This document shows, one piece after another, positions 1 through 5,092 of a DNA stretch of 19,069 nucleotides (positions within the stretch are counted from its first letter, which is position 1; every line of letters begins with the position of its first letter). Under the pieces are notes generated by a model. The model did not search any database, had not been told where the DNA came from, and worked only from the letters and a program-made list of their open reading frames with translations. The stretch is taken from NCBI GenBank assembly GCA_023229245.1, contig JALNZU010000050.1, forward strand, positions 1 to 19,069, given 5' to 3'. The position numbers and the translations under genes were made by a program. The stretch is from Bacteroidales bacterium. Lineage in GTDB: Bacteria; Bacteroidota; Bacteroidia; Bacteroidales; F082.

Positions 1-727
1 TCATATACAAAACATTTTTGACAGATAGTACAGGCTAAAATCACATACCATAGCCGTGCTTATGCCTATGAATACTATATTGATGACAGATTAAGGAAAA
101 AATTGAGGACATTAAAGACAGACACTATATAGTAATAAGTTGCAGGATGATGGTTCGTTTATAGTCACCGCAGTTGAAATCCCTAATTCTACCATTTCTC
201 ACAGCCTGGATTTCAGGTCGAGTAAATACATTTCTGCACTTAAATCATCACTGAGTTTGAATGCTTTTTTGTTGCAATCAACAGGCAAAACACTTGTGAA
301 TGATGACTTGTTTGATACAAGAACCATGTCGTATTCGATTGGCCCTGAGATTTATCTGTATGCAGCTTCGTGGATAAATTTTTCTTATAAATTCTATGCA
401 AATGTTGTAAATTCAAAAATCAATGATGAGCTACGCAATACAGTGAAAATGAATAAGCATTATTTCAATTGTAATGTATTTGCTACCAGTCATTTATTTA
501 ATCTGAATTTTGAGTATTACGCTTATAATGGCACCAGGTACAATTTTGTCGATCTGATGTACAGTTATTCATTTAGCGAATCCAAAATTGATCTTGAAGT
601 CCGCTGGAATAATGTTCTGAACAGTAAAGCTTTTATTGATCAGCAATACAGCCAGTACATCATTACTGAATATGTCCAGGTGCTTCGGCCGTCCCAAATT
701 TTATTAGGCGTAAGATTTACATTCTAA
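1..727 (+). pseudogene. 3' end of an outer-membrane beta-barrel gene, frameshifted
   Basis: The open part (from about 116) encodes alternating aromatic/polar segments and ends in LLGVRFTF, a terminal-Phe beta-strand typical of outer-membrane barrels, so this is the C-terminal third of a TonB-dependent-receptor or OMP_b-brl-like protein. Upstream the reading is broken. Frame 1 (about 22-90) reads AKITYHSRAYAYEYYIDD, frame 3 (about 88-133) reads KEKIEDIKDRHYIV, and frame 2 continues NKLQDDGSFIVTAVEIPN. Joined, these make one plausible protein, implying at least two single-base indels within 50 bp; further upstream an in-frame stop breaks it again. The TTG at 140 is therefore not a genuine start. 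The 5' part lies outside the window. Alternative: sequencing or assembly indels in an intact gene. Confidence 0.6.
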
Positions 728-810
728 AAAGGTTTAATGGGAATTTATTGAACAATGATACTTACCTATACTTATGCATGTGGCTGCCTGGATGAAAAGC
801 CCGTGCTTAG

Positions 811-884
811 CAGCCAAGCACATGGCCAGGTCGCTCGGAAAAGCCCACTCACAAACCAAAACCTGGACAAAGAGCTTGCCTGCC
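811..884. repeat. Structured intergenic repeat, copy A
   Basis: This 74-nt stretch is nearly the same as 11503-11574: both hold CCAGGTCGCTCG, CACAAACCAAAACCTG and AAAGAGCTTGCCTGCC in the same order. Each copy can pair CAGGT with ACCTG and, outside that, CAAGC with GCTTG, giving a two-tier stem with an A/C-rich loop. In both places it follows the end of a membrane or export gene and precedes an attC-like site. It has no credible coding potential. It could be a structured RNA, a decayed cassette boundary or a small mobile repeat. Confidence 0.6.
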
Positions 885-912
885 ATTCCGCCAAGAAAAG
901 ACGAAGCCCAGT

Positions 913-1042
913 TGCTAACAGCGGCTCATACACCATTGCCAGCTTATTGTTTTATAAGAAAATTACTTTTAAATTTGAGCTCTTTTTTTTAGGTAAATAC
1001 AAGGTAAAAATGGCAACGGTGCATAGCCGCCAACCGTTAGTG
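913..1042 (+). other. attC-like recombination site 1
   Basis: A 130-nt imperfect palindrome runs from TGCTAAC (913-919) to GTTAGTG (1036-1042). The 5' arm AGCGGCTCATACACCATTGCCA pairs with the 3' arm TGGCAACGGTGCATAGCCGCC, leaving bulges on one strand, with a T-rich loop between. This matches the R''-L''-L'-R' layout of integron attC sites: core AAC at the left, GTT at the right, stem conserved in fold but not in sequence. The final bases differ from the classical GTTRRRY core. Confidence 0.7.
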
Positions 1043-1068
1043 AAAATCCCTTCGGGCTTTTCACTAAC
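1036..1068. repeat. Palindrome joining two attC-like cores
   Basis: GTTAGTGAAAA and TTTTCACTAAC are perfect inverted arms around a short CCC-TTC-GGG stem-loop. The palindrome starts with the right core of attC-like site 1 and ends with the left core of site 2, so the two sites are linked with no gene between them. It could also act as a hairpin terminator, although no U-tract follows. Confidence 0.7.
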
Positions 1069-1166
1069 GCCTCTGGTGGTTTGCCGTGTCCAGCCCTACG
1101 GGACTGTCCACTAACAAGCGATTTGCAAAATGTAAATCACTTCGCAAACCGCCAGAGGCGTTGGCG
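1062..1166 (+). other. attC-like recombination site 2, no gene
   Basis: CACTAAC (1062-1068) starts and GTTGGCG (1160-1166) ends a 105-nt element. GCCTCTGGTGGTTTGC pairs almost perfectly with GCAAACCGCCAGAGGC. A second CACTAAC (1109-1115) and a small hairpin (CAGCCC/GGACTG) lie in the loop, so this may be a nested or partly deleted pair of sites. No ORF separates it from site 1. Confidence 0.6.
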
Positions 1167-1255
1167 GGCATGCTGAAAAAAGAAAAGTACTGCTGACATA
1201 GAGGGTTATCATTAGATAGGGTTACTTATGAATTTTTATTAAAAAAGGACAGATT

Positions 1256-1348
1256 ATGAAACATGAATGGAAGAAAAACGAGAAACAGTTTTATTTGCCG
1301 AAGAATAAAAAGAAGCTTATAACAGCACCTATACCCACTAGTCTATGA
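1256..1348 (+). pseudogene. 5' stump of a GyrI-like small-molecule-binding gene
   Basis: The 30-codon ORF starts MKHEWKKNEKQFYLPKNKKK, which I recognise as the usual N-terminus of Bacteroidota GyrI-like domain proteins (about 200 aa when complete). The resemblance stops at KKKLI, exactly where the left core (TTATAAC, 1317-1323) of an attC-like site begins. The last ten codons are read through that site before a stop. The gene thus looks cut off by joining to a recombination site. It is not expected to make a working protein. Family assignment is from memory of the N-terminal motif only. Confidence 0.5.
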
Positions 1349-1448
1349 AAGTGCAATTTGAAACATCATACCTCGCAGAAACAATGTACCTTTGGATGAT
1401 GACGAAACCCGCAAAACGGCTACTGGGCATAGCTGCAAACCGTTTGCG
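1317..1448 (+). other. attC-like recombination site 3, degenerate
   Basis: TTATAAC (1317-1323) and GTTTGCG (1442-1448) bound a 132-nt imperfect palindrome. AGCACCTATACCCACTAG on the left pairs with CTACTGGGCATAGCTGC on the right. The right core has lost the GTTAG form seen at other sites. It separates the GyrI-like stump from the toxin-antitoxin operon. Confidence 0.55.
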
Positions 1449-1500
1449 GCCATGCCGCTGAGATAGCCTAAATCGAATTGTTGGACAAAATACAAGCACA

Positions 1501-1645
1501 AAATCACAATATAATGTGATTTTACTAGTTACATATTGTGTTTCCGTAATAAATAAAGCCATAAATCACAATATAATGTGATTTCGCTTGTTAATTAAAA
1601 AATAAATTCTATCTTTAACCCCAAAATCACAATATAATGTTGGTT
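1501..1645. promoter_or_regulatory. Three HipB-type operators
   Basis: Two perfect copies of a palindrome with arms AAATCACA and TGTGATTT around the spacer ATATAA lie at 1501-1522 and 1563-1584. A third copy at 1624-1645 keeps the left arm and spacer but has a degenerate right arm (TGTTGGTT) because it overlaps the hipB start codon. Starts are 62 and 61 bp apart, close to six helical turns, so bound dimers would sit on one DNA face. Autorepression by the HipB-like protein is the obvious role, by analogy with hip operons. Confidence 0.8.
1588..1617 (+). promoter_or_regulatory. Probable hipBST promoter
   Basis: TATCTTTA (1610-1617) fits the Bacteroidota -7 element TAnnTTTG with one mismatch, and a TTG lies about 20 bp upstream. 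It sits between operators 2 and 3. Transcription would start near 1624, giving a very short leader before the ATG at 1637, so a bound repressor would block it directly. Confidence 0.5.
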
Positions 1646-1846
1646 AAGACTTTTGGTGAAACCATAAAAAATAGACGAAAGGAGTTAAGTATAACCCAAC
1701 CTCACTTGGCTGAACTGGCAAATATCAGCACCAACACCCTGTATAAAATAGAGCGTGGACAAGGCAATCCTACTTTAGAGGTGCTGAACAAATTAGCCGA
1801 AGTGTTGGGAATGGAACTAATCCTAGAAGTGAAAAAGATACATTGA
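1637..1846 (+). CDS. hipB: HipB-like XRE antitoxin/repressor
   Basis: This 69-aa protein is almost entirely an XRE-family helix-turn-helix: GETIKNRRKELSITQPHLAE, then ISTNTLYKIERGQGNPTLEV with the usual recognition helix and the conserved ERG.GNPT turn. It ends in a hydrophobic strand (ELILEVKK) like the dimer-forming tail of HipB. It is the first gene of a three-gene operon; the gap to the next ORF is 4 bp. Its start codon lies inside the third operator, so it very likely represses its own operon. In three-part Hip systems HipB gives DNA binding while a separate small protein helps neutralise the kinase. The 3' neighbours make this reading stronger than a generic regulator call. Confidence 0.85.
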   Translation: MLVKTFGETIKNRRKELSITQPHLAELANISTNTLYKIERGQGNPTLEVLNKLAEVLGMELILEVKKIH

Positions 1847-1850
1847 GTAA

Positions 1851-2180
1851 ATGAGAGCAATGGAAATATATCGCAATAGAACTTTAGCGGGGACGCTGAC
1901 AGAAGAAAATCGTAAGCAGTATGTTTTCAGATATGATGACAATTATTTTAATGATTCCAATATGCCGCCAATAAGTTTGACATTACCTAAAACACAGCAG
2001 GAATATAGGAGTGGTTTTTTATTTCCATTTTTCTTCAATATGCTGAGTGAAGGAGTGAACAGAAAATTACAAAGTACACTTTTGAGAATAGACGAAAATG
2101 ATAATTTCAGCTTGCTGGCAGCAACAGCACAATATGATACAATCGGCGCAATAACCGTGAAACCAATAGTGACAAAATGA
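1851..2180 (+). CDS. hipS: HipS-like protein (HipA N-terminal subdomain alone)
   Basis: This 109-aa protein matches the N-terminal subdomain of HipA kinases (Couple_hipA type): EIYRNRTLAGTL near residues 5-16, YDDNYF, ISLTLP and the FLFPFFFNMLSEG helix at about 56-68. In two-gene systems this region is fused to the kinase; here it is a separate gene overlapping the kinase start by 4 bp (ATGA). That is the layout of HipBST, where HipS is known to act as the antitoxin towards HipT. An in-frame ATG at 1860 is a credible alternative start. A frameshift splitting one hipA is less likely because the clean ATGA overlap and subdomain boundary match the known three-gene family. Confidence 0.75.
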   Translation: MRAMEIYRNRTLAGTLTEENRKQYVFRYDDNYFNDSNMPPISLTLPKTQQEYRSGFLFPFFFNMLSEGVNRKLQSTLLRIDENDNFSLLAATAQYDTIGAITVKPIVTK

Positions 2181-3184
2181 ACTTTGATGAATTAAAAAAT
2201 TGTCCGGGAACTTTAGCGGAAGATTTTTCTACTTACAGTCCAAGCTGTTTGCGGAATTTGTTCGATGGTAAAAAGGTAAACCATGTTTTACCTTATGCAC
2301 AGCCCGAACAAAACGAAGAAGTTGCAGAACAATTTATGGAAAATCGTAAGCGCATATCCATATCGGGTGTGCAGGAAAAATTGAGCTTCCTTTTGGATAA
2401 AAATACATTGCGATTAACAAAAGAAGGGGAGCAGGGAACATATATCCTCAAGCCGATACCAAGAGATTTGAAAAAGCTTGATCAGGTCCCTGCCAACGAA
2501 CATCTGACTATGCAAATAGCCAGACAAGTGTATGGGTTGAATACTGCAGAAAACGCTATGATTTTTTTTAAGAATGGTTCACCTGCCTATATCACCAAAC
2601 GGTTTGACGTGAAAGAAGATGGAAATAAATGGGGCGTGGAAGATTTTGCAACACTCGCTGAAAAAACAAAAGACAATGCAGGTACAAATTACAAATATGA
2701 GTACAGCTATGAAGAGGCGGGACAGTTGATACAAAAATTTGTCCCGGCATGGCGAATAGAAATAGAAAAATATTTTTCTTTAGTTATTTTCAATTTTCTG
2801 TTTTCAAACGGAGACGCTCATTTAAAGAATTTTGCTTTGTTGGAATCTTCCAGTGGAGATTATCTACTAAGTCCTGCCTATGATTTAGTAAATACAAAAA
2901 TACATGTGGACGATACAGATTTTGCATTGGATAAAGGACTGTTTGCAGATGATTATAGAAGTCAGCAATACAAAAAAAGCGGTCATCCCTCCAAAAGCGA
3001 TTTCACGGAATTTGCATTGAGAATTGGAGTTACTGAGAGTCGAATTCAGAAACTATTAAATCCGTTTTTAGAAAAGCAAGCTTTTGTGGAGACATTAATC
3101 AGTCGCTCTTTTTTAACTGATGCTAACAAGAGAGGGTATTTGCTTATGTATAAGACAAGGAGAAATCATTTAATAGCCCAATGA
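2177..3184 (+). CDS. hipT: HipT-like serine/threonine kinase toxin
   Basis: This 335-aa HipA-family kinase lacks the N-terminal subdomain. The ATP-loop motif SISGVQEKLSF holds Ser61 and Ser63; paired serines here are the reported autophosphorylation sites of HipT, whereas HipA has a different loop. Later motifs are the VPANEH helix region (about 107), a catalytic loop with NGDAHLKNF (about 214-222) and the metal-binding SPAYDLVNT (about 234-242). Family members phosphorylate aminoacyl-tRNA synthetases (HipA acts on GltX, HipT on TrpS); the target here cannot be read from sequence. It starts 4 bp inside hipS, so translation is coupled. No downstream terminator was seen. All key residues appear intact. 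Confidence 0.85.
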   Translation: MNFDELKNCPGTLAEDFSTYSPSCLRNLFDGKKVNHVLPYAQPEQNEEVAEQFMENRKRISISGVQEKLSFLLDKNTLRLTKEGEQGTYILKPIPRDLKKLDQVPANEHLTMQIARQVYGLNTAENAMIFFKNGSPAYITKRFDVKEDGNKWGVEDFATLAEKTKDNAGTNYKYEYSYEEAGQLIQKFVPAWRIEIEKYFSLVIFNFLFSNGDAHLKNFALLESSSGDYLLSPAYDLVNTKIHVDDTDFALDKGLFADDYRSQQYKKSGHPSKSDFTEFALRIGVTESRIQKLLNPFLEKQAFVETLISRSFLTDANKRGYLLMYKTRRNHLIAQ

Positions 3185-3404
3185 GATTAAAACATGAAGA
3201 GATGATAGAAGCACGACCCGCCAACAAAGTGTTTATGCTATAAGGGTTTCAGTGGATATTCGAGCGTTGTAACCCACTCAAACTATAGTGTCGGTGGACA
3301 GGATACTACTCCAAAATCCCTTACGGCACATACACTCGACCGTTATGCCCAAGCAAATAAAGACTAGAATGTGATGATACTTTGTACTTAAAACAGATGC
3401 AATT
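3185..3404. other. Intergenic stretch, only coding remnants
   Basis: No RNA gene, terminator or strong promoter was seen. One frame reads GFSGYSSVVTHSNYSVGG and continues to DRYAQANKD before a stop (about 3245-3369) without a start codon, and could be a scrap of a lost gene; I do not recognise it. Confidence 0.3.
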
Positions 3405-3566
3405 ATGAGAACCCTACACCTTTTCGCTATCACGGCTACATTGACATTCTTGGTTGGATGTGACAAAAAAGATACCGATGGATATTCAGGTTTGATTTGT
3501 GCCAGTGATTTCGGTGTATGTGTGCCAGTGATTTCGGTTCAAACCGTGCCACTTTTTACGGTTTGA
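3405..3566 (+). pseudogene. Truncated lipoprotein gene, cut by a transposon-end repeat
   Basis: The ORF begins MRTLHLFAITATLTFLVGCD followed by KKDTDG: a lipoprotein signal peptide with a VGC lipobox and a charged start of the mature part, typical of Bacteroidota surface or periplasmic lipoproteins. After about 29 codons the reading enters the GTGCCAGTGATTTCGG repeat array (from 3499) and ends by chance at 3566. The real gene was probably much longer and lost its 3' end to an insertion. Function unknown. Confidence 0.5.
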
Positions 3567-3585
3567 TTCGTGCCACTTTGAAAAG
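3499..3585. repeat. Transposon-end-like tandem sites (four units)
   Basis: Four related units starting GTGCCA lie at 3499, 3522, 3546 and 3570, spaced 23-24 bp; the first two are GTGCCAGTGATTTCGG and the third GTGCCACTTTTTACGG. Several short repeats at one terminus are known from IS21-family elements, whose transposase binds multiple sites. No istA or istB remains in the window, so this would be a solo end. Family assignment is tentative. Confidence 0.5.
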
Positions 3586-3606
3586 ATCAAATTATCTTGC
3601 TTGGAT

Positions 3607-3651
3607 ATTCCGGTCGATAGTCAGCCACCTATTCCGGTGATACTCGGCCTA
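3607..3651. repeat. Second transposon-end-like array (ATTCCGGT units)
   Basis: ATTCCGGTCGATAGTCAGCC (3607) and ATTCCGGTGATACTCGGCC (3631) are two units 24 bp apart, of different sequence from the array just upstream. The second unit is shared with 18323-18343. It abuts the integrase stump. It may be the scar of the insertion that destroyed the integrase. Confidence 0.5.
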
Positions 3652-3734
3652 CTTGCTATAGATTTTTCACGAAAATACAATTAATATTTTTTCTCATACT
3701 GTCACCCTTAATTCAAAGCAGATGGATGTATGAA

Positions 3735-3860
3735 CTACACGGTCAATGCATGCTTTAGAAAGCTCATAACCACCCTTTTATAACTCTAAATCGAATTTGC
3801 ACTGTTTTATCGCAAAATCAGCTTTTTCTCAAATTCTTGAATCAGGCTGTCGACATCCAT
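3735..3860 (-). pseudogene. N-terminal stump of a tyrosine-recombinase-like integrase, copy 1
   Basis: Read on the minus strand from 3860, this begins MDVDSLIQEFEKKLILR and then meets a stop at 3807-3809; the rest aligns codon for codon with the other copy (NYKRVVMSFLKH) to a shared stop at 3735. The pattern resembles the SAM-like N-terminal domain of XerC/D and integron integrases (helix, then YSxNTxxxYxxxVxxFLxH). The catalytic domain is absent: DNA downstream is unrelated and leads to the transposon-end repeats. Copy 1 carries two extra stops relative to copy 2, so it is the more decayed. It points away from the downstream genes, as intI does relative to cassettes. Confidence 0.5.
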
Positions 3861-3995
3861 TGCTTTACATTTTATTGGGACAACGAAAATAATAAAACAT
3901 TCGTTAATGCTATTTTTTTTTAAGATATTTTTTTTCACTATATCTATTTGTTTTAATGTCTTATATAGATTTTATGCACAAATTAATAAAATGCA

Positions 3996-4059
3996 TTAGC
4001 GAATATTATATAGATTGTATTAACGAATGTTTTATATTTATTGCGTTAATAAGACGTTA
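3996..4059 (+). other. attI-like site, copy 1
   Basis: TTAGCGAATATT (3996-4007) and TTAACGAATGTT (4020-4031) are direct repeats 24 bp apart, followed 25 bp later by the GTTA (4056-4059) where the two copies diverge. An inverted copy AACATTCGTTAA lies at 3896-3907 beside the integrase stump. In class 1 integrons attI likewise has two direct integrase-binding repeats followed by the core GTT. Function here is inferred. Confidence 0.5.
4033..4040 (+). promoter_or_regulatory. Pc-like -7 element, copy 1
   Basis: TATATTTA differs by one base from the Bacteroidota TAnnTTTG consensus and would place a start just before the GTTA at 4056, reading into the downstream genes. Copy 2 has the perfect form at the same offset. 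Confidence 0.4.
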
Positions 4060-4143
4060 CAAGCAAGCCGAAGAAAAAAACGACAGATTGACAATGAAAT
4101 TTTTGCTGCATAAAGACAAAAAAAAATAGAAATGCCAACGCTC

Positions 4144-4213
4144 AAAACAGCACATCCCGCAAAAACTCACAAGCCATCGCTCGAAATCATTTTTTTGCAG
4201 GAAGAGCTGTTTT
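4144..4213. repeat. Long imperfect inverted repeat upstream of the LytTR gene
   Basis: Arms at 4144-4165 (AAAACAGCACATCCCGCAAA...) and 4192-4213 are complementary at all but a few positions around a 26-nt loop. It lies between the attI-like core and the LytTR gene. It lacks the GTTAG core of the attC-like sites and has no terminal U-tract. It may be a separate dispersed palindromic repeat. Apart from this, 4060-4269 holds only very short ORFs. Confidence 0.5.
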
Positions 4214-4269
4214 CTTGCACGCACACATGAGTAGCATTAAATACATGTTAAAAACAAAATTATTGAATT

Positions 4270-4617
4270 ATGGACTACAGCAACCAAAAGGACAAGACAA
4301 TAATTGTGAGAGAAAAAGGAAAAGTACATCAGATTTTTTTTGAAAATATTGTATATGTTGAATGTGATGGTTACGTATCAAAAATCCACACGAATGATGA
4401 ACTGAAACCGATTTCTTGTTCTGTTCTTCTCAAAGAAATAGAAGAAAAAGTTGAGGGGTATGGATTTTACAGGATTAACCGAAAAACTATTGTCAACCTG
4501 AAATATTTCAAAAGCTATATTTCCGGTAAAAAAAGATGTTTCGAAACCACAACAGAAGTGAAAATGAAAGTTTCAAGACGAAAATGGTGCGTTTTTAGGA
4601 AAAATCTCGACAAGTAA
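4270..4617 (+). CDS. Free-standing LytTR-domain transcription regulator
   Basis: The 115-aa protein is a LytTR DNA-binding domain with little else: KTIIVREKGKVHQIFFENIV at the start, then YVECDGYVSKIHT, the FYRINRKTIVNLKYFKSY motif (about 76-93) and a final strand region KVSRRKWCVFRKNL. It has no receiver domain or membrane segment, so activity must be set by its level, a partner or a ligand. It lies directly upstream of the precursor peptide gene, and three 21-bp-phased repeats follow its stop codon, so it most likely controls the peptide locus. Single-domain LytTR proteins commonly sit next to GG-leader peptide loci in Bacteroidota. The target is inferred from position. Confidence 0.85.
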   Translation: MDYSNQKDKTIIVREKGKVHQIFFENIVYVECDGYVSKIHTNDELKPISCSVLLKEIEEKVEGYGFYRINRKTIVNLKYFKSYISGKKRCFETTTEVKMKVSRRKWCVFRKNLDK

Positions 4618-4620
4618 AGT

Positions 4621-4672
4621 ACCGCTCATTTGAAAAAACATACCGCTCATTTATGAAAAAGAGCCGCTTATT
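4621..4672 (+). promoter_or_regulatory. LytTR operator: three direct repeats at 21-bp spacing
   Basis: ACCGCTCATTT occurs at 4621-4631 and 4642-4652, and GCCGCTTATT at 4663-4672; starts are exactly 21 bp apart twice. LytTR regulators are known to bind paired direct repeats about two helical turns apart, one subunit per repeat. The array ends 18 bp before the probable -33 element, suiting an activator site. Confidence 0.75.
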
Positions 4673-4690
4673 AGATAACTTAAATTTTTC

Positions 4691-4721
4691 TTGACTTGCA
4701 GGGTACTTGTGTGTACTTTTA
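4691..4721 (+). promoter_or_regulatory. Probable promoter of the precursor peptide gene
   Basis: TTGAC at 4691-4695 and TACTTTTA at 4714-4721 (one base from TAnnTTTG) are separated by 18 nt. The predicted start near 4728 leaves a leader of about 80 nt before the ATG at 4811. Confidence 0.5.
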
Positions 4722-4810
4722 TAACCACTATTTTGAGGTACCAAAATTTAGTAAGTGATAAGGGTGAAGCCACTATAAATGCAGCCCAGAAACCTTTAAT
4801 ACTTATTATC

Positions 4811-4993
4811 ATGAAGAAAATTCAAATTCTAGAAACAATTGTTCCTCCAAAAGATCTCTTAGGCGAAGATTTGAAACGCATAAGAGGAGGTATGCAAGCA
4901 GCTGACATCAAGTGCAAAAAGGATGGTGTAATTAAATGTAAGGACGGACAATTGCCTCCTCATAAAGGAGGTACAATTATTTCTATTTGGTAA
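4811..4993 (+). CDS. GG-leader precursor peptide of a radical SAM-modified RiPP
   Basis: The 60-aa product starts MKKIQILETIVPPKDLLGED and continues LKRIRGG: a leader of the GG-Bacteroidales type ending in Gly26-Gly27, the cut site for a C39 peptidase. The 33-aa core has just two cysteines (35 and 43), each in a related motif (IKCKKDG, IKCKDG), and ends PPHKGGTIISIW. An upstream in-frame start at 4691 would add about 40 residues unlike any leader, so the ATG at 4811 is preferred. The maturase and C39 exporter follow. The core's small Cys count and duplicated KCK(K)DG suggest thioether or other backbone/side-chain crosslinks, but the chemistry cannot be read from sequence. Family naming (TIGR04149-like) is from memory. 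Confidence 0.85.
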   Translation: MKKIQILETIVPPKDLLGEDLKRIRGGMQAADIKCKKDGVIKCKDGQLPPHKGGTIISIW

Positions 4994-5000
4994 TGATAGA

Positions 5001-5027
5001 ATTGCCGCTTAATAATTAAGCGGCAAT
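5001..5027 (+). terminator. Hairpin after the precursor gene
   Basis: ATTGCCGCTTAAT and its perfect complement ATTAAGCGGCAAT flank a single central base, 7 bp after the precursor stop; TCTCTATTTTG follows. It is likely a partial terminator or RNA-stabilising 3' end, letting precursor mRNA exceed that of the downstream enzyme genes. Confidence 0.7.
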
Positions 5028-5092
5028 TCTCTATTTTGCACATTGTGCAAACATTCTGAATCATGTTAATAATAAAAATAAATCGATGATTT

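Larger units (their letters stand above)
3626..4059. repeat. ~430-bp direct repeat, copy 1 (integrase stump plus attI-like region)
   Basis: This segment matches 18318-18748 in the same orientation. The first part, from CACCTATTCCGGTGATACTC to the integrase stump, is highly alike. The middle (about 3910-3990) has diverged. The end is alike again through ATAAGACGTTA, where the copies part: C follows here, GCGG in copy 2. The common endpoint at GTTA is what insertion of different cassettes at one attI would give. The two copies bracket 14.7 kb. Confidence 0.8.

Noticed and set aside
755..1114. ORF of 119 codons
   Set aside because: It runs through the structured repeat and two attC-like palindromes; composition is not protein-like and no family motif is seen.
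1338..1562. Minus-strand ORF of 74 codons
   Set aside because: It covers site 3 and the first hip operator; no recognisable domain.
1501..1645. Possible CRISPR array (three repeats about 61-62 bp apart)
   Set aside because: The repeats are palindromic operators, the third overlaps a start codon, only three exist and no cas genes are present.
2160..2200. hipS/hipT as one hipA gene split by a frameshift
   Set aside because: The ATGA overlap, the split at the subdomain boundary and the SIS motif fit the known three-gene HipBST design.
3278..3466. Minus-strand ORF of 62 codons
   Set aside because: It lies opposite the truncated lipoprotein signal peptide and has no family-like pattern.
4811..4993. 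Precursor as a class II bacteriocin without modification
   Set aside because: The adjacent radical SAM/SPASM enzyme with leader-binding-like N-terminus makes a modified peptide more likely, though unmodified export is not excluded.
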